Source: Rhipicephalus microplus | Taxonomy: Eukaryota; Arthropoda; Arachnida; Ixodida; Ixodidae | Reading direction: 5' to 3' | NCBI RefSeq assembly: GCF_043290135.1 | Contig: NC_134710.1 | Location: 199,801,692 to 199,865,691, forward strand | DNA: 64,000 bases | Part shown: positions 48,186 through 60,476 of the stretch, piece by piece | Numbering within the stretch: the stretch's first letter is position 1 | Layout of the letters: each line of letters starts with the position of its first letter | The notes under the pieces: model-generated | Database searches by the model: none | Told to the model about the DNA's origin: nothing | Seen by the model: the letters and a program-made list of their open reading frames with translations, nothing else | Program-made: the position numbers and the translations under genes

Positions 48186-50084
48186 GGCCAATCAGCTACA
48201 GAAACATTTCGTTCAACGCGGGTCGGTGATCGCCCCTTATTAGGGCGATCGTCATCAGACGTGGCAAAATCGGTACAACGTTTTTTCAGGGCAACAGAAA
48301 GATCACTTAAACTAACTTCTCAGCAAATGGAATGAAGACTCTGAAGTGTCATGCTTGAATCAGACCTGTGAAACAAACGATGCTTACAGATGAGAGCTGT
48401 ACGTGTACACAGCGGCACGCCATGCAGTCCACGGTGAAAACACTACCGTGCCAGCATCGCAGCCAAACGCGTCACCGGAATGCCCCATTATTCGAAAATG
48501 TGATATTATCAACGCGACGTAAAGTGGCAACGGTGGTTGCAAAGATAAGCTTCTTATATGAGCGCGCCTCACCGTGGCGTGATAGCGGTGCAGCTTCAAG
48601 TGGTAGGCGCTGAGCCGTCGATCCGCTGAGGCCTTCCCCGGAAGCCGGAGTGGACTACTACTCGTCTGACGCAATGTTTGTGTCACCATCGCTTCTTACT
48701 GACTGATACATTCCTTGTGCAGTAGAAACGTATTGTGCCAGTCACAAGATTTCTGTGACGGTAAACATTTGAAATGACATGGGGACAGTCACCGTCCCAC
48801 GGACGAATTTCTACAGCGTGTTTCACCAGGACGGTTTCATAACCATTCCTGTTAATACGTCACTATGATTAAATACCTGCGCTGACAACACAGTGTACCT
48901 GAAAAGTGTTGCTTGGCCGAAAAATATATCTGAAGGTTTTTTTTGTCCCATCTGTTTTTTCTCCGTCCTAGTATCGCGGTGTTCGGGGAAGTCATTTTTC
49001 GCATGTTGTAACTTGTATCCCTCGCGTGCTCACGTTCCCTAAAGATGATTTTTGCTCGCATGGCAGAGAGGACCAAAATTTAGTTTTTTTCATAATTATA
49101 TACATTTTGCGAATTGACCAATTAACGCATAAACAGCCAATATGACCTGGCCGACACATGTAAGCACTGTTGACTGCTTTTTTTTCTTAACACAAGGATA
49201 TGTAGTGTAACCTTAATTACAGTAATATTGAAGGACTGGACTCAGATTTTAAGCGTGATCAATCGTCCCATACACCAATGATTCGTGCTAAACGCCAAAA
49301 TACTTGAAGCAGCAGCAAGCAGCCGCCACAACGGCGCCCTAGTACTCCAATTAGGATGGAGGCAGTGCCGCTGACGGAAAACCGCGCATCCTCAGATTAT
49401 CTGGTGGGATCGGTCTATTTCAAGGGCGTACATGCAGTCAGTATCATGTGCTAGAATGGGGCAATGTGCTTACTGAGGGCTGGTGACGCACTTCATGTCG
49501 TTGCCGAAGGGCGGTGCGGCTCGCAGCGTCATCTGAAGCTTTCTGGCGGGTTTAAAGGCGTGGCTATTGCGTGTTGCTGTTTCGTGCATAAGTCATGGTT
49601 ATGGCGCGTGTGCAATTTTTCTTTGTGTTGTGAATTGAATCACTGCCACTGCGATTGATTTATGGAAGCTGGGTTATGTTTAAAGCGGATATTACACAAA
49701 TGAATGTCCCTCCACACAGCCGCTACAGTAACAGAACGTGTAATTGGAAGCATTCAAGCTTTTTTGATACGATGATCAATGCTGTTTTGCCACTGTAGCG
49801 ATAATAGCGGGTTCACTCCCGCCTTCCGAGCCCCACTGTGCAAATAGAATCAAGGCCTCATTTTCCAGTTCTTTTCTTTTCGCATAAGAGCGTGTCTACT
49901 TGTAACTAACCTACTCAATGCTTTTTTTTTTCTCAGCGAATCATTCACGAGTAAAATACTTGGCTTTCTGATAAGGTATCCACATCACCATTTGAACTAA
50001 CTTCTTAATTACACCCGTTGATCATACAAGGTTATCAAGATCAGTTGTACTTGTAGGCGAACTTGGTAACTACGAATCTAATAA
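48186..50084. other. No gene recognised
   Basis: No supported gene. A weak tRNA-like scrap with gagccccactgtgcaaatag occurs near 49820-49860. Confidence 0.45.
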
Positions 50085-51090
50085 GAAAAACGCCAGGCGT
50101 GTGCGGAAGACGCATTACAGTCACAGCAAAAGCTAGGAGAGCGGCCTTTAAGAGCCTTTTCTGAACATTCTTTGGGTAACTACTGCAAGCACACTCACTT
50201 AATGCCGACTACGTCAATAACAATATAAATTTTCGGGTAGTAGGCTTGTATTCGCTTTGCTATTTTTTGTCATTCTTCTGAGAAGCGTGGTATCCGCTAA
50301 ATTATTGCGAGCGATTTCGCGCCAATCGTTCATGCAGTGGAGGACGATGTTTAGAAATTATAGCTAAAGTGGGTATGCACCACAGTTAATAGTAAAACAA
50401 GAACAAGTTTTTGTAATGCGTTGGATCATTGGACGACCCAACCATTACGCTATTCGCATTGTGCAACGACTGCTTGTTATTTCGCTGTTCTTTCGCTGTT
50501 TTAAAACGCTTCATAAGTCGTATTAACGCGATTGCTTTCCCAACATCAAGCCTGCCTAAGGCAAGTTTACCCACTAGTTTCCAGCACTGGCGTAGTTCAG
50601 AGGGAATACCTTTTGATTTGATTATGCTATGTGGACTTCACTGTTTATGGCGGGCCCGTATGGCGGGTTTCTATCGCGATCAGGATGCACGGCCTGCACG
50701 AATGTATTTCCGTGAATGTATGGCCAAGTTTATTGAACTGCAGAAAACTCAGGAGATTTGACCTTAGTGGTTGTCGAGGGTGGAGCTCTTGGCAGCACTT
50801 AGGGAATTTTAATTTCTGTCAGACTGTTACTGCTTGTTTTTGTTTTCCTTGTGGTTTGATGTACGCGCCTATAAACAGGCAATAAAGGGAAAAGGAAGCT
50901 GGCGTAGTTCAGTGGTAGAATGCTGGGCTGGCACCCAGCGGATCTGGGTTCGAGCCCGAGTTTGTCATTAGTACTTTTTTTTTAATTTTCGCACTATGTG
51001 GTTACGGCCACCGGTGGCGACGGCGGCGGACAACTACGGCGCTCCGCGAGACCCGAGTTTTGATCTCATAACAGCTTTCACTGTAAAAAT
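50085..51090 (+). repeat. ~0.7-kb repeat with tRNA-derived segment, copy 2 (interrupted)
   Basis: 50085-50600 matches 29573-30055 of copy 1. The tRNA-like head and tail continue at 50899-51090 after a 298-bp LINE insertion. The head shows gtagttcagtggtagaat (A box) and ggttcgagccc (B box at 50947-50957) with a pairable anticodon stem, closest to tRNA-Gly. The tail has gagacccgagttttgatctcataacagctttcactgtaaaa. Confidence 0.8.
50601..50898 (+). mobile_element. 5'-truncated LINE insertion with 14-bp target duplication
   Basis: The 298-bp insert is flanked by ctggcgtagttcag at 50587-50600 and 50899-50912, duplicated from the SINE A-box region. The insert encodes LWRARMAGFYRDQDARPARM and FRECMAKFIELQKTQE before a stop at 50761. 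This resembles the extreme C-terminus (after the zinc-binding region) of chelicerate non-LTR retrotransposon RTs. A 3' UTR follows, with AATAAA at 50881-50886 and an A-rich end. A processed pseudogene is the alternative, but the protein end favours a LINE. Confidence 0.8.
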
Positions 51091-51094
51091 ATCT

Positions 51095-52036
51095 ATGCTC
51101 AGTTATAATGCGTATATGACTAGTGATACATATCACATGCGTACACGTAATTTCACTGCATTGTAGCAATAAATTTCAGAAGTTTTTTTAGCAGTTTGAT
51201 AAAAAAACAGGGCAGAAAGCAACACTCGACAACACCACTTGCTGACAAATTGATTTTTAGCCCAATAACGTGTCTATGCATGCACAAATGCTTGCTCTTA
51301 CACAATATAAAATATAAATTTAGTAATCGTCACTCGTGGTTGAAGAATAAATACATGCAACAACCGTGAGTGAACATCTGCTAATTGACCACAAAAATAA
51401 AAAAAAACATGTAGGAATAGTGATTGTACATCAAAAGCCCATCGGCAGGCATCCAAAGGCCGAAGGTAGAAACGACGTCGTTATCATGCAACTCCGATAA
51501 AAAAAACGATCAATGCACATGCCATGCAAAATTCTATGCATATATGCTTAAAACCAGCGTCAAATACAAAAATTAATGGAAACACAACAGAAACATTGGG
51601 GCGAAACAATGGAAAAACCGACAGAAAACCTTCCAGAAAACAAACGTCGAGTCATGCAATATAGGCTATTGATTGGCGAACTTGTAAACTGCCAAAAGTT
51701 GAAATATAGAAAGACCGATCTCGTGATGCTCTACTGATCGATTTCTCTAGTTTGACCGAAGCAGCTTTACGGTTACTATCCTTGTGTTTTTTTTCTTTTT
51801 CTTTCTTTTTTATAGTGCTTGACGTTGTGGTCACTCCCAGATGGGTCCAGCTTTTTCTGTTGTCAAACACTGCCCAGGAAATTGCTGTACACGCACACGG
51901 CATGCTTTGGATGAGGGACCGCCGTAGGCTGTAAAACGCGTGTCCTCTTCCAGATGCAGCGGCAGGTTGTCTTTCAGACAGTTGCGATTTGCGGATAGGC
52001 ACAGGTGCTGATCTTTCGCGATAACTAGCATACACA
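51095..52036. other. No gene recognised
   Basis: AT-rich with no supported ORF or repeat partner. Confidence 0.45.
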
Positions 52037-52600
52037 AATTTATTTATTTATTTATTCATACTGCAATCCCTGTTACAGAGATTTTAGCAGGGTGGTTACA
52101 GATATAATTTTCACAATGTTGGCACTCAAGATTGCATAAACCAAACAAACAAACAAAAAAAATAGAACAGCATGATTTAAACAATCAGGTCAAATTTGCT
52201 GCAAACAACTCTAAGGACGGCTCCATCACTTGGTTATTAGTTAATCCATTCCACTGAGTTACTGTACGAGGAAAAAAGGAATATTTGAAGCAGTTAATTC
52301 GGGACCGGAAAGGGGTTATTGTAAGTTGATGCCTTTGGCGGGTGGCGTACCCAGAAGAAAAGAAAATGATGTTGGAAACATCAAGCTTATAATGCCCTTT
52401 AATAATTTGGTAAAGAAATTGTAGTCGTATTAAACGATCTCTTTCAGCAAATGCAGCAAAGTGGAACGTGCGGTACCGACAAACGTCCTTCAAACGAATG
52501 AATGGAGTGAATATGCGCTGCAGCTGGGAATGCACACATAGAAACAGTTGCAACTGCTTGAACCAGTTTAAAAGTAACAAAAAACCATGACCCTTCACAC
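52037..52600 (-). mobile_element. 5'-truncated CR1/Jockey-like LINE, RT C-terminus
   Basis: The minus frame 52598-52185 contains ERDRLIRLQFLYQIIKGHY, FRSRINCFKYSFFPRTVTQWNGL and PSLELFAANL. These are the arginine-rich linker, the KYSFFPRTVxxWNxL block and the terminal helix seen at the end of CR1/L2/Jockey-type RTs. The 3' UTR runs to a (TAAA)n tail (plus strand ttta repeats at about 52040-52056). The RT core is absent, so the copy is truncated; sequence above about 52520 is no longer LINE-like. Confidence 0.88.
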
Positions 52601-52604
52601 CGTT

Positions 52605-54458
52605 CCTATATGTCTACGTCTATCGTCTCTTGTGTCATTGTGCTGGCTCTCTTCCCACCGCCGACGCTGCGTTTGATAACTGCCGAACAGCAGCCCAACC
52701 AGCGTATCCCTGGGGATGCGCTGACACGCTTCGCACACTGCAAGAGGCAAGAGAAGTTTGCAAGAGAAACCGGGAGCAGTGCCCCTGGTGGGCACCCGAT
52801 CTGTTGATGCGGGGAGGGCCATGTCGGTGTAGCGGAGGGATAAAGCAGTGAGCAAGCTGCCCCTTTTTAGTACACTGTACAATAAGCTTGGGTAAAGGTG
52901 GTCAGTGGCCCCACGCTCGTAGCCAACAGGTTAAGGACAGGTGGACTACCGGACCACATGGCTGAGATACATTTCCACTGTATGAGTGCGAAGTGTGCTG
53001 TATACAAGATTCTCGAACTTACACTATTCATACTTTCGTCTGCTAGACAATCCTTGTTGTACTAGTAAATACTGGCTGCCTTTTCACGAATATGTTCATT
53101 TACAAGCACATGGGGATGAAAAATGTTTTTCCTATTTATTTTTTCTTATTCCAATCATAGTAACGGCTATAATAAACTGTTGAATCAAATTTGCCAATTA
53201 CTTGATTTATTTCGTGACCTATTTCTTCTATTAACAAAATACTCCTTTTGTCAAAAGGTGCCCCGTATTTTGAAGTTAATCTACGCGCTTCACTATCGCT
53301 TTATTTTTACAGACGACTGTGCAATTATCACTCATTTGATATCATCAAATCAATAGGTCAGTGCTTGCCGTTCGCTAAATTGTCTGCTGAATATTTAATC
53401 CTGCAAATATCGCTCAAATAGAAACAGGATTGTATAAAATACGCTTCAGAAGAACAGATTTAGCGAGTATTAGTTTTATAATAACGCTAATGTTATCTTA
53501 AGGGATGCGTATATATGTTCGTATTTGTTTCTGTTCGGCGTATTGTTGGGCAACTCTCCTGGAGCCTTCATTTTGTTTATTTGTTTTAGCTTAAAAAAAT
53601 TCATGACGTCTTCTATTGCATTTCGGCTTGCTACCGCGCATTATTCACCTATCACGGAAGGTAGCTGGGAGGTGAAACAGTAATATGCAGATAGTAAATA
53701 AAATGGAAGCAATGTTTGGCGATGTTGCCATCTTTGGCATTTTGTATTTATTCGTCAACATGAAAAGTGTGCTTTGTACATTCATATACAAGGATTTTCC
53801 CCGCATTTCTCTGAGGTACACCGGTGTTGGACTTTGGCATGGTTCCACCATCTCTTGTGGGTATGGCGGTGATAGGCGGCTCTCTCTGCAATAACGTCAG
53901 TTCAAGGTGTCAACAATGACGGGCAACATGCAACGTCCCTTTCAATACTTTTTCACAACAGTGACACGAACAGTAAAATGTGGTTACTATTATCTACACT
54001 CGGAATAGGATTGTTCAATTCAACGAAATTAACAATTTCTAACATCTTGATGCTTGCACAAATGCAGGAAGAGATGAAGAGTTGACGGTTTTTGCAACCA
54101 TAAAATAAAGCCAAAGAAAGCAATGCACTATCTTTGTAGAGTTCCAAACATTGCAGGACTTTTTTTACGAAGATGTAGGTCGTTTTCATCTGGAGTTCCC
54201 GATACATAAGTTTACATGCAAGCGATATTTCTCTGCTTTGTTTGTTCGTTGGTGTACTTACACAGGTAAACGACAGTTATGCGTTGGCTGCACTATTAAT
54301 ACGGATTGAAAATGTAAAAGATACGCTAGCAAAAACATGAATGGGACAAAGCATTCATTTGAATTAATGGTGGGTATAACAACGAGCACTTACAAGTGGT
54401 GTAGAAAAAATCCCTTTTTATCTTCTTGGACTTGCTGGTGAAGCTAGGGGCTGGTGGG
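52605..54458. other. No gene recognised
   Basis: The part nearest 54458 is presumably the 3' flank of the glycine-rich gene. No minus-strand AATAAA was found close to the stop; the nearest one seen is near 53745-53750. Confidence 0.4.
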
Positions 54459-55983
54459 TTACCACCAGCCACCACCTCCTCCACCACTACCACCGCCAGC
54501 TTGCCAGCCTCCGCCTCCTCCGCCACCGCCGGCCTGCCAGCCTCCGCCTCCTCCGCCGCCGCCAGCCTGCCATCCACCGCCGCCGCCACCTCCACCGGCT
54601 TGCCAGCCACCGCCGCCACCGCCATGGCCTCCACCCCCACCGCCGCTTGTTGTAGTAGTCTTGACGAGGAAGACGTGCTTTCCGCCACCGCCACCACCAC
54701 CGTGTCCACCGCCACCAAATCCGCCACCGCCATATCCTCCGCCACCTCCACCATGCCCTCCGCCACCGCCGCCGCCGAACTTGCTCGTTGTGCGGACAAC
54801 GTAGATGTGCTTTCCACCGCCGCCTCCGCCTCCACCGCCACCGGCTTGCCAGCCTCCTCCGCCACCCCCAGCTTGCCAGCCTCCTCCACCTCCACCGGCT
54901 TGCCATCCACCGCCACCGCCTCCAGCTTGCCAACCTCCTCCTCCGCCACCAGCCTGCCAGCCACCTCCACCTCCTCCTGCTTCCCAGCCTCCTCCACCTC
55001 CTCCTCCACCAGCTTGCCAGCCGCCGCCGCCTCCGCCGCCGCCCAATTGCCAGCCGCCGCTTCCGCCGCTGCCACCAAGCATCCAGCCACCTCCCGAAGG
55101 CTGCCAACCGCCTCCGCCACCTCCAGCTCCGCCACCACCACCGTTGACTTTTCGAATGATGTAGACGTGCTTTTCGCCTCCTAAAATGTATCAGTCCAAC
55201 GAAATGACTTAGTAGGTTCGTTATTGTGCTGTGCTGAGATGCCAAATACGAAAGTATGTCGTCTATATTACTCGAAACTAGACAAGTGAACCCTACTGTG
55301 GTTACACTATTCTAGGGAATAATAGCTTTCTTTCAAGAGCAAGAAAACCTTAGATGTGAGGTTGTTTTGACCCAAGCGACAGTGTTTGGCGATCTTGTAA
55401 TTGCAAAATACGCGCATTTTGGAGCAAGATCCGTTATTTTCATCTTGGAAGGTACTTTCTATAGTGATCTGAACATTTTGTCAAGTCTTTTTTCTCAGGG
55501 TGCTGCATGTATGCATGCCTGTCAGATTTTACATGTTCTATTACGACAATTTTTGAAGCAGTATAGCTTTAAATTTTTCAGTCAGGCACCCTAAACTGAC
55601 AGCGTACAGATATATATGAAACACGAAGCAGCTGCATTACGTGCCTATTGTGAACATTTTATTACAAATGCTGCGTAATAATGTTTATTGGCCGCGCTGT
55701 TTCACGCCTGATGTTACCCGTAAAATGTTTTTGCCACAATCAGGTGAGCGAAATGAAATAAGCCCAGTTTTTTTTTTACTTCCTAACACATTATACTATA
55801 CTCACCACCGCCGCCTCCCCCACCGCCAGCTTGCCAGCCACCTCCTCCTCCACCAGCTTGCCAGCCACCGCCGCCTCCAGCTTGCCAACCTCCACCGCCT
55901 CCGCCGCCGCCTTGCCATCCACCGCCGCCGCCTCCGCCCAGGTTGCCGGCTAGCGCCATCCCTATGAGGGAGGCTAGCACAAT
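54459..55983 (-). CDS. Secreted glycine-rich protein (cuticle or cement type), two exons seen
   Basis: Minus-strand gene; coding exons 55983-55806 and 55180-54459, joined through a phase-1 intron (donor G|GTGAGT at 55805, acceptor TTTTAG|GAGG before 55180). The two exons give 299 codons. The upstream exon begins at a CTGTGCAG acceptor and opens with the hydrophobic IVLASLIGMALAGN, the later part of a signal peptide, so a first exon with the ATG lies further upstream and was not found with confidence. The mature chain is a run of Gly with WQAGG units, broken by three related segments, EKHVYIIRKV, KHIYVVRTTSKF and KHVFLVKTTTTS, plus a GHGG-YGGGGFGG patch. Such proteins are structural, in cuticle or in tick attachment cement. 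An intron that splits the signal peptide is typical of arthropod cuticle genes. The C-terminus is GGGGGGWW. Confidence 0.85.
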
Positions 55984-56253
55984 CTGCACAGGTACCAACC
56001 ACTGCTTCAGGAGGGTTCGCTAGACCTCCGAGTCTTTCAATCCCATTTTTCATGAAGTACTGTTGCTTTTCGTTATTGTTAAGATGCCCTAAGCAGCCTC
56101 TGAAAACGCAAGAAAAGAGCATTCTTTACTGGCAGTTTCTATATTTTTCGTCATGATTTGGGACACCAGCCGCCTGCTCACGTGATCTCATGAGAAATAA
56201 GGCTCACGATTTGGCTACCAACGAGATATATCAGTTGGGAATTGTCTCCGAGC

Positions 56254-56519
56254 TTGCTTTGCCATGCGTCCGCCACCATGGTGTCGTGGCTAAGATTCTA
56301 ACTGCTGACCTGAAGCTTGCGGGTTCGACCCTGGTAGTGGCGGTGTGCGTTTCGATCAAGGCAAAGTGGTAGATGCCTGTGTACTGTGGGATGACAGTGC
56401 ACGTTAAAGAACACTAGATGGTGAAAATTACCGGAGCCCTTCGCTACGGCATTTCTGATAATTATGTGGTGGTCTCGGGACGTGAAATCTGAGATAATTT
56501 TATTACTATTGCTTTGCCA
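56254..56519 (+). repeat. Diverged Ruka-like SINE with 11-bp target duplication
   Basis: Body at 56265-56508; the duplication ttgctttgcca is at 56254-56264 and 56509-56519. A box tggtgtcgtgg (56279-56289), B box ggttcgaccct (56322-56332). The body keeps gtgcacgttaaagaaca and ccggagcccttcgctacggc. It sits upstream of the glycine-rich exons, possibly in its first intron or promoter. Confidence 0.85.
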
Positions 56520-59240
56520 AGCAGCTGCATGCTTGTTCTAACTTGTGTCTCATGAACATCATGCGCGTTAATTGTTTCTTCGTTTTGTATGTTTTCGACA
56601 GCGCCAGCGGAGGTAACAGCGTGTAGCCGGAAAGAGCGAAATTCCGATAGGCTGAACGCTGAGCGCTGACATTGTCCGTGTGTTTTACGTAAAAATCAGT
56701 GGCGATGAGAAAATAGAGCGTGGTGTAAGGATAGTGAAATGTAGTGATGAGTGCACGAGGAAAAGGCTAAACGCGGGTTTGATACCCCCACCGAGACGAA
56801 TATTTCTTGAACTGGAAGCTTACCTTTCTGAGAAACAAGTGTGAATTTTCTTGTCGTTTCATACAACAAAGGGCTGGTGAGCAATTATCCCTTTCAGAAT
56901 GCTTGCGCCAATTTGAGGGATTCCGCAGAACTCATTTGCTACAATATAAGTTTGGAAGTTCACTTTGTACATACATCCTATGCCATCTGAACAAAATCTT
57001 TTTAGCTCCCTAACAGATACTGCGCTAATATAAATGATTATTGTGGCCCCTTTGTACGTGTTATTGGTGTCCGCCGGCCATCTTGTACGTTCAGAGTCAT
57101 TTGGGTTTTTCTGAAAATTTTGATCTTCTTCTTATGTACTAATTGACTGTGCTTAGGTGGCTCTAAAGTAATGTTTTCTACACGGAATATGAAGAAACTA
57201 CCGCACAAGAAGATCCGAGATGTTCGTACGACGCAGAACATGAGGTAAGGCCGGCTGCGCCGATATAAAGAGCATCCTTGCTGTCACCAGACACCTCTCG
57301 GAATCACCGCTGCACTGACTCTAGCAGCGAACGACGCCACCGACTGGCGGGCTGAGATTTTTTAGCGGTGATGCAGTTGTCAACCGTTCATTGTGCGTGA
57401 GATGCACCGTCATACACTCAAGAAATTGCTCTACTAACTTCCAGGGAAGTTATAAGCTATGTTAACTTTACGCTTTCTGCTCAGTACAGAACATACACCT
57501 CAGCAGAAAAGCAAGTGTGCGTGCAAAAGTAACCTAAACGATATTGCTTAGCATCAAGCTTACTTTACATTCCAATCGTTGATGCCATCGATTTATCGCC
57601 TTTGTAGGTCAACTGACACGAGGCTTGCATGCTGCGCATACGCAATTGTTCCGAACATCACATCGACAATACCAGCGGTGTTTTTTTTTTTTTTAGCCTA
57701 GAGCATTCGTGCAACTGTCGCCACAGTAAAAGATGACATCTGGAGAAACTTCGTTCAACGTAAAGAAGGCTCGCGATGGGAGATGCGATGACCATCTATG
57801 TTCACTACCAACATGGGTAGCCTCCAGTGTACCACAACATTTCATTATATAACCTGAGATATTGAGAGTTGTTGCGTAAATAATGAAAAGGGTACAAGAT
57901 AAAACTACTGTTTTTTTTTTCTGCTGATCATAGGTGGGCATGCAGCATAACTGCTGCTGACGTCGTTTAGAATATTCGTTTCAAAGAGAGTAGATTTGAC
58001 TATTCTATGACCGTCAGCTGTATGAAAATCGTAGCAGTTATACTAGCTCATATCAATAAAGCCATCGAAATGAACAGTATTAGTTTGGAGTGAGTGACAA
58101 AGAAGCGGAAGTACTTGGTACGGCCTCTAATAGAAACCTGTGCCAAGATGTTAAAATCAGAAAAAAAAACAGATCGAATATACATCCCCCACCAGGCATG
58201 TAGGAAATGTTTGCGATGAAAAAGCGGGCGTGTGGTCTCCTTTTGAAAACAATGCTCTGTCCTAATGGAGCTCAGTTCCTACCTACTCCGAATGCCAGAA
58301 ACAGTTTCCGGACATCCTTATACGTTTTCTGGTGCATCTTCAAGCTTCCTCTGTCGGATGGAAGGTTCTTCCCGAGGGAATTATTGTTACGCCCGGCTGA
58401 CTATTCTACTAGTCAGTCACTCAAAATATCTTCACTACTGCTCTTTGTCTTCCTAAAAACAAGCGCTTCAAGACAAACAACAAACTTTCATCTATAACGC
58501 TTCTCATGGCTCTTTCTCTTTTTTGTTTCTAACCGTGATATAGTGCCTACGTTGTCATGCTATCGAGTTAACTGACCCTTGCTGAGTGAGTTTACACAAA
58601 GCGCTCGCGTTGGCAGAAAAACAGCGTACGCTGCTTTAGGATTTCGCAATATTTACTGCCTTGTGAGGCTCATCTTTCAATTCCATTACTCCTAACAGTG
58701 AGAGCAGCAGTGAAATACCTCAGCACCAGTCTTGATCGGTGAAGTGCATAAGCGGCAGCTTGCTAAAGAATGGCTCATTCTAAATGGCGTGATTTTTGAA
58801 CTGTATATCACTGCTATCTGCCAAAGCCAACATAAAGAGGATTGCACAGGTTTGCTCTTTAGTTCCAGAATACTCCGGTTTTGTTTACTAGAAAGCTTTC
58901 ATACTTCTAGTTATTTATTTTAATTCGCCTTCATTCTTAGGCACTGCAAAAAAATAACTCATTTTGTGTAACCTCAATTTTTAAATTATTTATCTTTTAT
59001 ATGAATATAATAATTCAAGTACAATTAGTAATCTAATTTGATGTACACATAGAATATCCGATACCACGTAATTTTTCCAGCTGGTATTCCCTACACGTCA
59101 ACTATTTCACACCATGTACTGTTATAAAGCTGCATTAGGAATTTGTGAAGCACGTATTCAATACCCTCCTATTCGTTTTTTTTCTTTTCCGTGATACACT
59201 AACACTGACTTGACAAACGCATTGTCTGAACATCAGGGCC
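56520..59240. other. No gene recognised; weak promoter-like motif
   Basis: Plus-strand GATATAAAGAG (TATA-like, TATAAAG at 57264-57270), followed by a GC-rich leader-like stretch (57275-57350), might be a core promoter pointing right, but no supported gene follows. A minus-strand mini-exon candidate for the glycine-rich gene is at 56862-56824 (ATG to GTAAGC, 13 codons, phase 0); its hydrophilic start makes it doubtful. Confidence 0.3.
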
Positions 59241-60240
59241 GCAGGGCGAGGCCTGAGCTCCCGGGGGCCCGTCAAGTCCAAACTGCAAGGTTACAGAGAG
59301 AAGTACTCGTGGTAGAAACATGGTCAGCACTCACCATAGGCCGCATGCTTGCTCTCGACACCGGCTCACTCGTATAGAGGTGCGTTGTCGGTCGTTGTCG
59401 GCTGTAACTCAGGTAGCCACTGAGAAAGAAAGGACGCGAGCGTCTTTGGAGCTGTTCGCCTCCTGGTACCGTACTTATACCCACTGGGCCCAGCAAGAGG
59501 GCAGTGTTGTAGCAGTCAGTAGCCGCGAGGAGATCGCAACCCGAGCCTATGGCCAACGTCTCCTCAACAACCTTCTTGCCCCATCAGCACCAACGCGTTT
59601 CGCTCGCCACAATGCGAAGGAAGAACTTTGGAAGAGAGTGACAAGAGGTCATCGTCAGTGACCCCTTCCCCGCTTCTTTCACCCCGGAGCCCTTTTCCCC
59701 CTTGAGAGACTCTCCGCCGTTTGGCGACGGCGAGGGGTGGTGGTGTGCGTTCCACTTTCGCTCGTCGTGGTCCTCTCAGAATAGACCATCCAGCGTCCAG
59801 GTGACGGCCTGCGAAAGAAGTCGAAGAGTGCGTCCAACTTCCACTTTTGATTTCCACGCAGAGGCTTCCTTCCTGCCTCACTTTCTCCGCGCTCTCCCCA
59901 CTCTTCCTCCTCGGCGTCGGCGTTCGCTCTCGAAGGACGCATCCTCCAGTGCACGTGCGTATACGAGAGTTTGTGTGCGCCTCCCTTACCCTCGTGAGCC
60001 ATCCGCCGCCTCCGTCTTTGGGTCAGGCACGGGGAGCCGTTCGTTATGGCCCTCTATGCACTGACCCCGTGCTCGACGGAGCCAGGTGCCGTCGGTCTCC
60101 GGTCAGTTGGATTATAGATTGCGGACCGCGCAGGGCTAGCCGTGATCGCTAGTGGATCCGGAAGTAGCCGCCACCACTGGCCTGTGGCTTTGGGGGGCGG
60201 ATTTCCTGCGCTGTAATGAGAGACGGAGCATGCGGACCCG
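59240..60240. promoter_or_regulatory. GC- and CpG-rich block, possible promoter region
   Basis: This kilobase stands out from its AT-rich flanks by dense CG dinucleotides. It carries the ETS-like motif CCGGAAGTAG at 60158-60167 and several ORFs on both strands (113 codons at 59320-59661 plus; 105-120 codons elsewhere) that show no domains. It could be the promoter and first exon of a gene on either strand, or a GC-rich repeat. The ORF at 60477 lies just downstream on the plus strand. Confidence 0.35.
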
Positions 60241-60476
60241 CGATGCTCATTAACACGCATCTTGGGGGATTCGACAGTGTTCTGTGGAAAAGCACTATTC
60301 ACTGCGCGTTTCCTCGAAAGCTTATGCGCGAAAGCGTCCCTCTTAGTCTGTTTTCACTAATTTGTAGTGGTCGCCCATGCATAATATTTTGCGGAGAATA
60401 CAAGCATGACATGCACTTACAGAGTGTTTATTTCAGCTTTAGTTGAAGAGAAGATCGCAGTTAGCTCATCCAGTTC

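Noticed and set aside
50890..50970. Genuine tRNA gene
   Set aside because: The A and B boxes and anticodon stem are visible, but the acceptor stem does not pair and the same head occurs in dispersed repeats, so it is a SINE.
54426..55184. Long Ala/Ser/Thr-, Pro- and Arg/Trp-rich ORFs overlapping the glycine-rich gene
   Set aside because: Other-frame readings of the same GGN repeats. Only the minus frame with signal peptide and in-frame splice sites is coherent.
57264..57270. TATA box for a gene
   Set aside because: A good motif, but on the strand opposite to the glycine-rich gene and with no convincing coding sequence after it; left as a weak note.
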